Origin: JAHDCC01 sp964551835
Lineage (GTDB): Bacteria; Actinomycetota; Acidimicrobiia; Acidimicrobiales; SZUA-35
Assembly (NCBI GenBank): GCA_964551835.1
Contig: CAZKEM010000094.1
Coordinates: 16,043 to 80,042, forward strand
Direction: 5' to 3'
DNA: 64,000 nucleotides
The translations under genes and the position numbers were made by a program. This document shows positions 52,732 through 61,757 of this stretch, piece after piece. The notes under the pieces are model-generated. The model had not been told where the DNA came from. It searched no databases and saw nothing but the letters and a program-made list of their open reading frames with translations. Position 1 is the first letter of the stretch. Each line of letters opens with the position of its first letter.

Positions 52732-55305
52732 ATGGTAAAGCCGTCGCTAGTAATCGTTGGTAATGGCATGGTTGGTCAACGCTTCGTTGACGAAGCAATC
52801 CAAAGAGGTCTCGAAAACTCGTGGGACATTGTCGTCATAGGCGAAGAACAGCAGCCAGCGTATGATCGGGTCGCGCTTTCGAGCTGGTTCGACGACCAAG
52901 ACGACTCTGCGCTAAGCCTGGTCGAGCGGAGCTTCGTTGACGACGGTCCAGTCGAATATCGGCTTGGGGTAAGAGTTGACTCCATCGATCGAGGCCAGCA
53001 GACCCTCCAGCTGAGCGACGACTCGGAACTCGCCTACGACCATTTGGTGTTAGCAACCGGCTCATATCCATTTGTGCCCCCGGTGCCGGGAAAGGATCTT
53101 CCCGGTGTCTTCGTCTACCGAACACTTGAAGACCTCGCCAACATTCAGTCTTGGGTAACCGACCAAAAGTGCAGTACTGGTGTGATTATTGGCGGTGGCC
53201 TTCTTGGACTTGAAGCAGCGAACGCGTTACGGAACATGCAGGTCTCGGCGAACGTTGTTGAGATGGCGCCCCGGCTCATGCCGCAACAGCTCGAAGCCGG
53301 CGGCTCAGAGATGTTGTCGCGTTGGATCGACGACCTCGGCGTTTCGCAGTATTGCGGTGTGCTAACCGAAGAGATTGTCGGCTCCGACCGAGGAGTTACC
53401 GGTCTGCGATTCGCCGAATCGGAAGCCCTAGCCGGTATGGACGGTATTGTCGGCAATACGTTAGCAACTGACATAGTTATCTTCTCGGCCGGAATTCGGG
53501 CGTCGGACTCGTTGGGTCGCGACGCTGGATTGGAAATAGGAGAACGGGGCGGAGTGGTGACCGACACCCAGATGGTTACCTCCGATCCGAACATTTCGGC
53601 CATCGGTGAAGTCGCCTGCGTCAATAACATGCTCTACGGCCTTGTCGGACCCGGCTACGATATGGCGAAGGTTGCCGCTGACCGTCTGGCAAAGTCGCCA
53701 ACTGAAAACGGTTTTGCGGGAGCCGACCTGTCGGCCAAACTAAAACTCCTCGGCGTCGAAGTAGCGAGCTTCGGCGACAACAAAGGTAATGAGACCACCA
53801 CCGATATCGTGTTCGTCGACCCGGTCAAGAAAGTTCATCGACGCCTGGTGCTGGACAACGAAAACCAAGTTGTTGGCGGCACCTTGGTCGGCGATGCGTC
53901 AGGGTACGACATTCTGGTCGCGATGGCTCGAGGTCAGATGGTGACGCCAGATGAGCCTCAATCATTTGTGTTGCCGGATTACGTTGGCGCTAACGCATCT
54001 TCCGACGTCGAACTCCCCGACTCCGCTCAAATCTGCTCTTGTAACGACGTCACCAAAGGGGATTTGAAGGAAGCGATTGGTAATGGTTGCCAAACCGTCG
54101 GGTCGCTGAAATCCGAGACGCTCTGCGGTACGAGCTGTGGTGGCTGTGTCCCGGCGATGGAAACGTTACTCAAAGTCGAGCTCGCAAATGCAGGCATTGA
54201 GGTCAAAGTCGACCTGTGCGAACATTTCGCGTACAGCCGCCAACAGCTTTTCGACCTCGTTCGTTTCCACGGTCATTCTTCATGGGCCGAGGTTATTTCG
54301 GCTCATGGCTCCGGTCGAGGCTGCGCAATCTGCCGCCCAGCTGTCGCCTCTATCCTGGCTTCGCTCAGCAACGGGTACGTGCTAGATGAAAGTCAGGCCA
54401 GTCTTCAAGACACTAACGATCGTTCGCTCGCAAACATGCAGCGTAACGGAACGTACTCGATAATTCCGAGAGTCCCGGGAGGCGAAATCACTCCCGACCA
54501 GTTGATCGAACTTGGCCAGATCGCTAAAGACTTCGACTTGTACACAAAAATTACCGGCGGTCAACGTATCGACTTGTTGGGTGCTGAGCTGTCGGAGTTG
54601 CCTGCGATTTGGCAACGAGTTTTAGATGCAGGACTCGAATCTGGACACGCGTACGGCAAAGCGCTTCGTACCGTAAAGTCTTGTGTCGGCTCAACGTGGT
54701 GTCGCTACGGGGTCCAGGACTCGGTAACGATGGCTATCAACGTCGAGCTCCGGTACCGGGGTTTGCGTTCTCCTCACAAACTCAAGTCGGCTGTTTCTGG
54801 GTGTACCCGAGAATGTGCCGAGGCTCAAAGTAAAGATTTTGGGATCATAGCAACCGAGACCGGCTGGAATCTTTACGTCGGTGGCAATGGTGGACGTCAG
54901 CCACGCCACGCCGACCTGATCGGAACCGACCTCGACGACGCGACCCTGATCAGGACCATCGACCGATTCTTGATGTTCTACATTCGCACAGCTGACAAAC
55001 TTCAGCGGACGTCGCTTTGGCTCGAGTCGCTTGAGGGCGGCATCGACTATTTGAAAGAGGTCATCTTCGAAGACAGCCTGGGAATTTGTGATGAGCTGGA
55101 CGCAGATATGGCAAAACACGTCGACACATATAAGTGTGAATGGCAGGAAACACTCGAATCGCCAGAACGTCTCGGTCAGTTCGTCGAATTTGTGAACGCC
55201 CCCGAAGAAACATCAACCCCGGTGTGGATACGTGAACGCGGGCAAAAAGCGCCGGCGCCGGCTCCGGGGGAGACCGAAGAGCTCGTCATTGCCGGAGGGT
55301 CGTAA
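52732..55305 (+). CDS. nirB: Assimilatory nitrite reductase, large subunit
   Basis: Reduces nitrite to ammonium with NADH in the cytoplasm. 857 residues from the ATG at 52732, which begins the FAD domain (SLVIVGNGMVGQRFVDEAI); the upstream frame to 52618 is not used. VIIGGGLLGLEAANAL binds NAD. A BFD-like [2Fe-2S] domain has CSCNDVTKGDL and CGTSCGGCVPAME. The sirohaem/[4Fe-4S] half shows RIDLLGAELSELP, VKSCVGSTWCRYG and SGCTRECAEAQSKDFGI, supplying the four cluster cysteines. nirD follows after 3 bases. Confidence 0.96.
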   Translation: MVKPSLVIVGNGMVGQRFVDEAIQRGLENSWDIVVIGEEQQPAYDRVALSSWFDDQDDSALSLVERSFVDDGPVEYRLGVRVDSIDRGQQTLQLSDDSELAYDHLVLATGSYPFVPPVPGKDLPGVFVYRTLEDLANIQSWVTDQKCSTGVIIGGGLLGLEAANALRNMQVSANVVEMAPRLMPQQLEAGGSEMLSRWIDDLGVSQYCGVLTEEIVGSDRGVTGLRFAESEALAGMDGIVGNTLATDIVIFSAGIRASDSLGRDAGLEIGERGGVVTDTQMVTSDPNISAIGEVACVNNMLYGLVGPGYDMAKVAADRLAKSPTENGFAGADLSAKLKLLGVEVASFGDNKGNETTTDIVFVDPVKKVHRRLVLDNENQVVGGTLVGDASGYDILVAMARGQMVTPDEPQSFVLPDYVGANASSDVELPDSAQICSCNDVTKGDLKEAIGNGCQTVGSLKSETLCGTSCGGCVPAMETLLKVELANAGIEVKVDLCEHFAYSRQQLFDLVRFHGHSSWAEVISAHGSGRGCAICRPAVASILASLSNGYVLDESQASLQDTNDRSLANMQRNGTYSIIPRVPGGEITPDQLIELGQIAKDFDLYTKITGGQRIDLLGAELSELPAIWQRVLDAGLESGHAYGKALRTVKSCVGSTWCRYGVQDSVTMAINVELRYRGLRSPHKLKSAVSGCTRECAEAQSKDFGIIATETGWNLYVGGNGGRQPRHADLIGTDLDDATLIRTIDRFLMFYIRTADKLQRTSLWLESLEGGIDYLKEVIFEDSLGICDELDADMAKHVDTYKCEWQETLESPERLGQFVEFVNAPEETSTPVWIRERGQKAPAPAPGETEELVIAGGS

Positions 55306-55308
55306 CTC

Positions 55309-55686
55309 ATGGACGACGTAATCGACCTAGCTGACGCCTCCTTCACACCGATTTGCCCAGTCGACCAAATCTTACTCGATACCGGGGTCGGGGCCCTCGT
55401 TGACGGTCAACGGGTGGCGGTATTTCGGTTGTCCTCAATCAATGCCGACGAGGTAGACGAGATTTACGCTATTGACGGAACCGACCCGTTTTCGGGGGTA
55501 CCGGTACTGTCGAGAGGACTCGTAGGGTCGGTTGGCGACGAGCCCATCGTCGCGTCCCCGCTACACAAACAGCGGTTTAACTTACAGACCGGCCAATGTC
55601 TGGACGACGAATCCGTACGGCTCACAACCTATGTAACCGAAGTAGTCGACGGCGTGGTTTTCGTCAGTTCTGAAGTTGCGGGATGA
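55309..55686 (+). CDS. nirD: Nitrite reductase small subunit (Rieske-like)
   Basis: 125 residues with the NirD Rieske-like beta-fold. FTPICPVDQILLDTGVGALV, VAVFRLSSINADEVDEIYAI, RGLVGSVGDEPIVASPLHKQ and FNLQTGQCLDD follow the Rieske scaffold, but the [2Fe-2S] Cys/His ligands are missing, as is normal for NirD. It lies between nirB and the HemD-like regulator, in the usual order. Confidence 0.95.
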   Translation: MDDVIDLADASFTPICPVDQILLDTGVGALVDGQRVAVFRLSSINADEVDEIYAIDGTDPFSGVPVLSRGLVGSVGDEPIVASPLHKQRFNLQTGQCLDDESVRLTTYVTEVVDGVVFVSSEVAG

Positions 55687-55753
55687 ACGACATTCTGCAT
55701 CCGTTGTTGGTTACGAAACATGGCCGAAACCTAGCGCAGCGAAACTTGTACAT

Positions 55754-56872
55754 ATGACTAAGGCTCCACTAGGTGGTTTTGTAGTTGGCGTCACCGCCGA
55801 CCGCAAAGCCGCCGAACAGCTGTCGATGCTGGAACGCTGTGGCGCCCAGTGTGTCCTCGGGCCTGTCATGAGACGCAGGTCTGGCCGCGACGACGATGAA
55901 CTTCTCAGGGTTACGCAAGAACTCGTTACCAATCCTCCCGACTATGTGGTCCTGACCACCGGCGCCGGGCTGACCGACTGGTTTGATTTGGCCGATTCGG
56001 GTGAGATGCTGCCCGAGTTGCACGAGGCCATATCCGAAGCGAAGGTTGTCGTCCGGGGTCGTAAAGTTCACGGCGCAGCAGTTACGCTTGGGCTCGACGT
56101 CGCCTGGGTTGCACCTAACGGCCAATTCGACGAACTCATTCGACACTTGACCAGAAGAGGTATCCAGCGGAAGAAAATCGCAGTCCAGTTCGACGGCAAC
56201 CCATCACCGGAGTCGCTAATCAAACTACGCGGCCTTGGCGCTGATATCGTCCAAGTTCACCCCTACGAATGGTCGGAGCCAGAGAACCGGAGCGCAAGCG
56301 AACGCCTGGTCCGCCTCGTCGCGGAATCGTCTATTGATGCTGTCACGTTCACCTCTCGGGCCGCCGTGCACAACTTTATGGCCGTCGCCGAGAGCTTAGA
56401 CGTAACTCGCGAGGTTGTGGACGCGTTCAATTCGAAAGTGATGCCAGCCTGTATTGGCCCAACGTGTGCCGACGCGACGCACCAACACGGCATCGAACGA
56501 AGCACTATGCCCGACCATGCACGACTGGGTTCGTTAGTCCGAATGTTAGCGCACCACTTTGATGGCCGAACCACGCCGCTAACCCTCAATGGCATCACGG
56601 TTGAAATGCGTGGACATCAACTGACGGTCGAGGGTGCTGAGCCGCTGTTGGCCACTGGGCGAGAGCGGCAAGTGTTGACCGTTCTTGCGGAACGCCCTGG
56701 CGTCGTCTACTCAAAAAAGAAGCTACTCAAACTTGTTTGGAGCGGGTCGTCTTCGGACGAACACGTCGTTGAGGTGACGATTGGTCGCCTGCGACGACGA
56801 CTCGGTAGAGCCGGAGCTGGCATAGAAACGGTGCGGCGCCGAGGTTATCGGCTCCGTTCGGAACCGATCTAG
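55754..56872 (+). CDS. HemD-like protein fused to OmpR-type winged helix (NnaR-like regulator)
   Basis: 372 residues from the ATG at 55754. The first about 265 residues resemble uroporphyrinogen-III synthase (GFVVGVTADRKAAEQLSMLE, VVLTTGAGLTDWFDLAD, IAVQFDGNPSPESLIKLR, VTFTSRAAVHNFM). The C-terminal 90 are a Trans_reg_C DNA-binding domain (LAERPGVVYSKKKLLKLVWS, HVVEVTIGRLRRRLG, ETVRRRGYRL). Mycobacterial and streptomycete homologues of this architecture regulate nitrate/nitrite assimilation. It could sense a tetrapyrrole, fitting sirohaem need. Confidence 0.9.
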   Translation: MTKAPLGGFVVGVTADRKAAEQLSMLERCGAQCVLGPVMRRRSGRDDDELLRVTQELVTNPPDYVVLTTGAGLTDWFDLADSGEMLPELHEAISEAKVVVRGRKVHGAAVTLGLDVAWVAPNGQFDELIRHLTRRGIQRKKIAVQFDGNPSPESLIKLRGLGADIVQVHPYEWSEPENRSASERLVRLVAESSIDAVTFTSRAAVHNFMAVAESLDVTREVVDAFNSKVMPACIGPTCADATHQHGIERSTMPDHARLGSLVRMLAHHFDGRTTPLTLNGITVEMRGHQLTVEGAEPLLATGRERQVLTVLAERPGVVYSKKKLLKLVWSGSSSDEHVVEVTIGRLRRRLGRAGAGIETVRRRGYRLRSEPI

Positions 56873-56874
56873 GT

Positions 56875-58554
56875 ATGGGCTCTGCGGCCGATGGTTCGAC
56901 GACCGAACAGGTCTTGACCCCGATCGACGAGTACTTGGCCGAACAGGCCGATATGAGTTCGGTCGACAGGTTCTCCAGGGTGGAGGTTACCGGGCGTACA
57001 GGTAAGTGGACCGACCTGATCCCACTATCGAAGCCATCTGAAGGGGAGCAGTTTCGGTTCGACGTCGACCTTGATCTATGCACGGGATGTAAGGCATGTG
57101 TTACGGCGTGTCACAGCCTAAACGGTTTAGATGAATCGGAATCGTTCCGATCCGTTGGCTTACTAGTTGCTGCCGAGACCTCATCTGAGGTTACGACCGT
57201 CGACGCTACGTTCGTCGATTTGGTTTCGTTGTCGGTTGGTTCGTCGCCGATGCCGCAACCGGTGAACCAGGTCGTAACCACGGCGTGTCACCACTGTGTC
57301 GACCCGGGGTGTCTCAACGGCTGCCCTGCGAAGGCTTACGAGAAAGATCCGGAAACCGGCATTGTCAAACATCTCGACGATGCATGTATTGGCTGTGAAT
57401 ACTGCACTATGACGTGCCCGTACGACGTGCCGGTATATAACAAGCGGCTTGGCATCGTACGCAAATGCGACATGTGTTCGGATCGGCTAGCAGAAGGAGA
57501 AGCCCCTGCTTGTGTTCAGGGATGCCCTAACGAGGCGATTAGTATCTCAATCGTTTCGAAAGCCAGCCTCGGGCAGCAGCCGAAGATAATGTCAACCGAC
57601 GAAGGTCGGCTTGTGCCAGGAGCCGCGGAATCTTCGTTGACGTCACCGACGACGCTATACCGTCGGCAACAGCCCTTGCCTGAAACGGCCCGACCCGTGG
57701 ACGACAACACGGTAGAACCAGGTCACGCCCACACGCCACTAGCGGGGATGCTTGTATTGAGCCAGGTCGCCGTGGGCTTGCACCTTGCACGCATCGCTGG
57801 GTATGCCGAGCTCGCACGTGATCAAAACCAGTTGGCGGCTCTTTTGGTGCTGGCAGTTACCGCAGCTGCAATTGCCATATCGGCACTACATTTGGGCCAG
57901 CCGCTTAAAGCCTGGCGGGTACTTCTCGGGTTCAAACATTCGTGGCTTAGTCGCGAGGCCGTGGCCTTGAGCGCCTTCTTCGGGTTAGCGGCAGCTGCCT
58001 TTGTCGGAACCTTGACCGATTGGCAGGTTCGTTCGCTGCCAGATGGCGCGACTGGGATCGCAGGCGTTGTAACGGTGGGCTGTTCGGCAATGGTGTATGG
58101 TGTGACCGGTCGCCGGTGGTGGCGTCCAACACTCGTAATCGCAAAGTTTGGGCTGACCACGTTCGCTGCCGGTTCAGCATTGTTGTTAGCTTCGGCGGGG
58201 CTATTGGGTGCCGTCCCGACTTCGTTGGTTGTTGGCTTGACCCTGGTCTTGGTCGTGTCTACAGCAGTGAAGTTGGTTCTTGAGGTTTCGGTTCGCGCTG
58301 CCGACGACCCTGAGCAGCGTCGAACGGCTGAACTATTGGCGAGGCGGCTAGCTAATCAACAAAACGCTCGCCTTACGCTCGGTGTCCTAGGGGGAATCTT
58401 GTGCCCGGTTCTTGCGATTGCGTTAGGTCCCGATGGGTGGACTGCAGTCGTGCTAGTTGTCGGAACCTGCTCTCTAGTTGCAGGTGAACTGTTGGAACGT
58501 GGGTTGTTTTTCAAAGCTTCGTCTTCGCCCACTATGCCGGGGAGTATGGCATGA
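56875..58554 (+). CDS. Fused DmsB/DmsC-like electron-transfer and membrane-anchor subunit
   Basis: 559 residues combining two subunits. Residues about 60-240 are a four-cluster ferredoxin (DLCTGCKACVTACHSLN, CHHCVDPGCLNGCPAKAY, ACIGCEYCTMTCPYDVP, KCDMCSDRLAEGEAPAC). Residues about 285-545 have eight or so membrane spans with ALHLGQPLKAWRVLLGFKHS, the DmsC signature. No Tat or Sec signal is seen. It overlaps the nitrate reductase gene as ATGA and should pass quinol electrons to it. The fusion order B-C matches quinol-linked CISM enzymes. Confidence 0.9.
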   Translation: MGSAADGSTTEQVLTPIDEYLAEQADMSSVDRFSRVEVTGRTGKWTDLIPLSKPSEGEQFRFDVDLDLCTGCKACVTACHSLNGLDESESFRSVGLLVAAETSSEVTTVDATFVDLVSLSVGSSPMPQPVNQVVTTACHHCVDPGCLNGCPAKAYEKDPETGIVKHLDDACIGCEYCTMTCPYDVPVYNKRLGIVRKCDMCSDRLAEGEAPACVQGCPNEAISISIVSKASLGQQPKIMSTDEGRLVPGAAESSLTSPTTLYRRQQPLPETARPVDDNTVEPGHAHTPLAGMLVLSQVAVGLHLARIAGYAELARDQNQLAALLVLAVTAAAIAISALHLGQPLKAWRVLLGFKHSWLSREAVALSAFFGLAAAAFVGTLTDWQVRSLPDGATGIAGVVTVGCSAMVYGVTGRRWWRPTLVIAKFGLTTFAAGSALLLASAGLLGAVPTSLVVGLTLVLVVSTAVKLVLEVSVRAADDPEQRRTAELLARRLANQQNARLTLGVLGGILCPVLAIALGPDGWTAVVLVVGTCSLVAGELLERGLFFKASSSPTMPGSMA

Positions 58555-60752
58555 TTCGAAACCCAATCGTCTCGGCCATATTTAAGCCGCGTCACCCGTC
58601 GAAGGAACTCGACCGGGTGACCAGCCCAATTGGGTTGGGTCAAGTTCCGGCATCGAAAGAAGCTGACTCTGTAGTCCGTTCGATATGTGGCTTCTGCTCG
58701 ACTGGGTGTTCTCTCGACCTCCATATCAGAGACGGAGAAGCAGTTAATCTAACGCCGTCGGCGACCTACCCGGTCAACACAGGTTCGGCCTGCCCAAAAG
58801 GGTGGGAGGCGCTCGCTCCGCTCGACGCCGAAGACCGAGCTACCACTCCGTTGCTGCGAGATGAATCCGGGTCGCTTCAACCTGTTCCATGGAGTGTTGC
58901 TATCGAAGAGTTCGTGAGCCGCGCCAAAGCCGTCCAGGCTGAGCATGGCCCGGAATCAATGGCGTTTCTTTCTACCGGGCAGATCCCAACTGAAGAAATG
59001 GCTTTGCTCGGATCTTTGGCCAAATTCGGCATGGGAATTAGACACGGCGACGGTAATACGAGGCAATGTATGGCGACGTCTGTCGTGGCGTACAAGCAGA
59101 GTTTCGGTTTCGACGCACCGCCTTATACCTACGCTGACTTCGATGAGTCCGACGTCATCGTGTTGATCGGCTCGAATCTTGCCATCGCTCATCCGATCAT
59201 GTGGGAACGCGTTCTGAAAAACCGTCACCACCCGGAAATCGTGGTTATTGATCCGAGGCATACCGAAACGGCGGCCGCGTCGACCCAGTACCTCGGGTTG
59301 GCGCCCGACAGCGACCTAGATTTGCTGTACGGCCTCGCTCAGCTCCTTATTGAACGAGGCGCCGTCGATCAAAACTATGTAGAGGAGAACACCGAGGGTT
59401 TCGGCGCCTTTAAAACCTATGTCAAACATTTCCCGTTAGAACATGTGGTCGAACGAACTGGCCTCTCAGATGTGCAGCTGACTAAACTCGCAGACACTAT
59501 CGCAGGTGGAAAGCGGGTTTCGTTTTGGTGGACCATGGGAGTCAACCAAAGCCATCAAGGGGTCCGAACCGCTCAGGCGATAATCAACCTGGCGTTGATG
59601 ACGGGCAACATCGGCCGACCCGGAACCGGAGCGAATTCGGTAACCGGGCAATGCAATGCGATGGGAAGCCGGTTGTTTTCAAACACAACTGGACTTCTGG
59701 GCGGCTACGACTTCGCCGACGTTGAAGCCCGGAACCATGTCGCCGATACGTTGGCGATTGGTGTCGAAACTATTCCCGACGAACCGTCGTGGCCATACGA
59801 CAAAATCATGTCCGGCATCGGCACCGGAGAAATCAAAGGTCTGTGGGTCATAGCGACTAACACCGCTCATTCGTGGATCGACCAAATGGACTGCCACGGC
59901 CTGCTAGACGAACTCGACTTCCTGGTTGTCCAAGACATGTACCACTCGACCGAGACGGCGGTTCTGGCCGACCTCGTGTTACCGGCGGCGGGTTGGGGAG
60001 AAAAAGAAGGCACCTTCATCAACTCCGAACGGCGGATCGGTCATATCGCTAAGGCGAAGACGGCCCCCGGCGAGGCATTGGCTGATTTCTGGATCTTCAA
60101 GGCGATAGCGGAAGCCTGGGGTTGTTCTGAAATGTTTGATCGGTGGCGAACGCCTGAAGACGTATTCAAAATTCTGCGGGAGTTGTCTAGCGAACAGCCC
60201 TGTGACTTCACGGGGGTCGATGATTACGAGATGCTCGACGACCTGGGTGGCGTTCAATGGCCGTTCCCGTCGGGCCAGGTTCCTTCAGCCGAAACTGCGG
60301 AACGACGGCTTTTCACCGACAGGAAGTTTTTCACCGAAAGTGGGCGAGCGAAGTTTATCTACGAAGCCCCAGCGTTAGCTCCTGAAGTCGCCTCGGACGA
60401 CTACCCCTTCACCTTGCTGACCGGGCGAGGGTCGGTAGCTGACTGGCATACCAGAACTCGGACAGAGAAGTCGACGGTTCTGGCATCTATGACGGCGAAA
60501 GAAACGTATGCGGAGCTACACCCAGACGATGCCGAAACTCTCGGCGTGCATACCCACGACGAAATTCTGGTTGAATCGCGCCGTGGTCAACTCGTTGCCC
60601 GGGTCGTTACGACAACCGGAGTTCAGCCCGGGCAGATATTTATACCAATGCATTTCCCGGAGCTGAATCGGTTGACGTTCCCCGCCTTCGACCCCTATTC
60701 TCGTCAACCCGCCTACAAACACTGTGCGGTCGCAGTCACTGTGCAGAAGTAA
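58551..60752 (+). CDS. nasA: Molybdopterin assimilatory nitrate reductase (NasA-type catalytic subunit)
   Basis: Bis-MGD enzyme of the Nas/Nap branch, 733 residues. The [4Fe-4S] ligands are in ICGFCSTGCSLDLHI and GSACPKGWEAL. The Mo-ligand region is NTRQCMATSVVAY with Cys about 173, as in nitrate reductases. VIDPRHTETAA, GTGANSVTGQCNAMGSRLF, VLADLVLPAAGWGEKEGTF and INSERRIGH follow the family. No Tat signal, so cytoplasmic. Beside nirBD and a DmsBC fusion it probably reduces nitrate to nitrite for assimilation; another oxyanion substrate cannot be excluded. Confidence 0.88.
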   Translation: MIRNPIVSAIFKPRHPSKELDRVTSPIGLGQVPASKEADSVVRSICGFCSTGCSLDLHIRDGEAVNLTPSATYPVNTGSACPKGWEALAPLDAEDRATTPLLRDESGSLQPVPWSVAIEEFVSRAKAVQAEHGPESMAFLSTGQIPTEEMALLGSLAKFGMGIRHGDGNTRQCMATSVVAYKQSFGFDAPPYTYADFDESDVIVLIGSNLAIAHPIMWERVLKNRHHPEIVVIDPRHTETAAASTQYLGLAPDSDLDLLYGLAQLLIERGAVDQNYVEENTEGFGAFKTYVKHFPLEHVVERTGLSDVQLTKLADTIAGGKRVSFWWTMGVNQSHQGVRTAQAIINLALMTGNIGRPGTGANSVTGQCNAMGSRLFSNTTGLLGGYDFADVEARNHVADTLAIGVETIPDEPSWPYDKIMSGIGTGEIKGLWVIATNTAHSWIDQMDCHGLLDELDFLVVQDMYHSTETAVLADLVLPAAGWGEKEGTFINSERRIGHIAKAKTAPGEALADFWIFKAIAEAWGCSEMFDRWRTPEDVFKILRELSSEQPCDFTGVDDYEMLDDLGGVQWPFPSGQVPSAETAERRLFTDRKFFTESGRAKFIYEAPALAPEVASDDYPFTLLTGRGSVADWHTRTRTEKSTVLASMTAKETYAELHPDDAETLGVHTHDEILVESRRGQLVARVVTTTGVQPGQIFIPMHFPELNRLTFPAFDPYSRQPAYKHCAVAVTVQK

Positions 60753-60965
60753 ATACTGTGCGGTGATGGCCGGGCTTCGACCGTCGACTTGCTTTGACGA
60801 TTTCTTCGACAATGAGCGCCCACCTTCTACAGTGGTATCTGTGAATCGAACAATTTTGGATTGATCATATGTTCCGTTTGCATCCAAGCCGCAAACCATG
60901 TATCACTAAGAGACGCGTCTAAAAACGCACCGCCGTAAATGCCGAAGTTTGGCACAAAGGAATGT

Positions 60966-61586
60966 ATGTTCGGAGACGAAGCGAGGTCCGATTCAGTTCG
61001 GCCGTTGCGCCCTCCCGTTAGTAAGTCCAAAGCCGAAAAACCTGTGTTTTTTGAACCAGATCGTCCAGACACCGACGAAACGGACCCGGTTCCACCGCGA
61101 AATCCCGCGGCGCTACCCGAGCTGGTATTTGACCCGACGGCTACGGGCGCGTTTCCTTTTGATCTGGCCGATCCCCCAGGGCCAGCCGACGTCGATCTGG
61201 CACAGGATTCAAACGAGACCTCTGAGGAGCCGATCGTCGACCTTTCAAGACCGGAAGCTTCCCTTAACTTGCCTTTCGGGAAGGTCCGTCGTGCCGATGA
61301 TGATTTCATGGTGTCTCCCAGTTCTGACGGTTGGCTCCAACGATCGCTCTTTCCGACGGAATCGCGACAGGGTGACCCCGTATACAAGACAGTGCCTCCG
61401 CCTACGGTCAGCCGGTCCCTTTTAGACAAGCTCAGGTACGGCAATATCGAAAACCTCGAAAACGTTCGTTGGTTTCACCGGCCAATAGTTTGGCTCGTGT
61501 TTGGGTTGCTGGCCGTCTTTGTATTCCTTTTGGCGTTACTTATACTAAATGACGCCTCTGGAAATGCTGCCCTTGGGTTGGGATAG
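60966..61586 (+). CDS. Single-pass membrane protein, unknown
   Basis: 206 residues from the ATG at 60966, with AAAGG 5 bases upstream. A long Pro/Asp/Glu-rich, probably disordered, cytoplasmic part (about 1-165; DRPDTDETDPVPPRNPAALP) is followed by one membrane span near the C-terminus (PIVWLVFGLLAVFVFLLALL) and a very short tail. A minus-strand frame over the same bases is rejected. It lies between nasA and the thiC riboswitch. No family recognised. Confidence 0.65.
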   Translation: MFGDEARSDSVRPLRPPVSKSKAEKPVFFEPDRPDTDETDPVPPRNPAALPELVFDPTATGAFPFDLADPPGPADVDLAQDSNETSEEPIVDLSRPEASLNLPFGKVRRADDDFMVSPSSDGWLQRSLFPTESRQGDPVYKTVPPPTVSRSLLDKLRYGNIENLENVRWFHRPIVWLVFGLLAVFVFLLALLILNDASGNAALGLG

Positions 61587-61627
61587 TCCGCACGGTTTTA
61601 GTCTGCTGGCGCTAGCGTTGATACTGA

Positions 61628-61719
61628 TATCACGGGTGCTCGAACGACGAGCTGAGACCGGGGCTAGGCGGCCCTTAACCGTTTGAACCTGATTTGGTTA
61701 GTACCAGCGCAGGGAGATA
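61628..61719 (+). ncRNA. TPP riboswitch (THI element)
   Basis: Contains the conserved CTGAGA (61652-61657), GAACCTGAT (61685-61693), GGTTAGTACCAGCG and AGGGA (61711-61715), in the order of thiamine-pyrophosphate aptamers. TATC at 61628 pairs with GATA at 61716 to close P1. It sits 38 bases before thiC and should repress it when TPP is bound. Confidence 0.92.
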
Positions 61720-61732
61720 ACCGTTAGAAGTC

Positions 61733-61751
61733 GCCTCCCAATTTTGGAGGC
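61733..61751 (+). promoter_or_regulatory. Shine-Dalgarno-masking hairpin of thiC
   Basis: GCCTCC (61733-61738) pairs fully with GGAGGC (61746-61751), leaving a 7-base loop. GGAGG is the thiC ribosome-binding site, 7 bases before the ATG. Together with the TPP aptamer this is the probable expression platform, acting on translation. Confidence 0.75.
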
Positions 61752-61757
61752 CATGTC

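Noticed and set aside
60827..61444. 205-codon minus-strand frame
   Set aside because: Overlaps the plus-strand membrane protein, which has a ribosome-binding site and a membrane span; the minus frame is low-complexity Ser/Gly.
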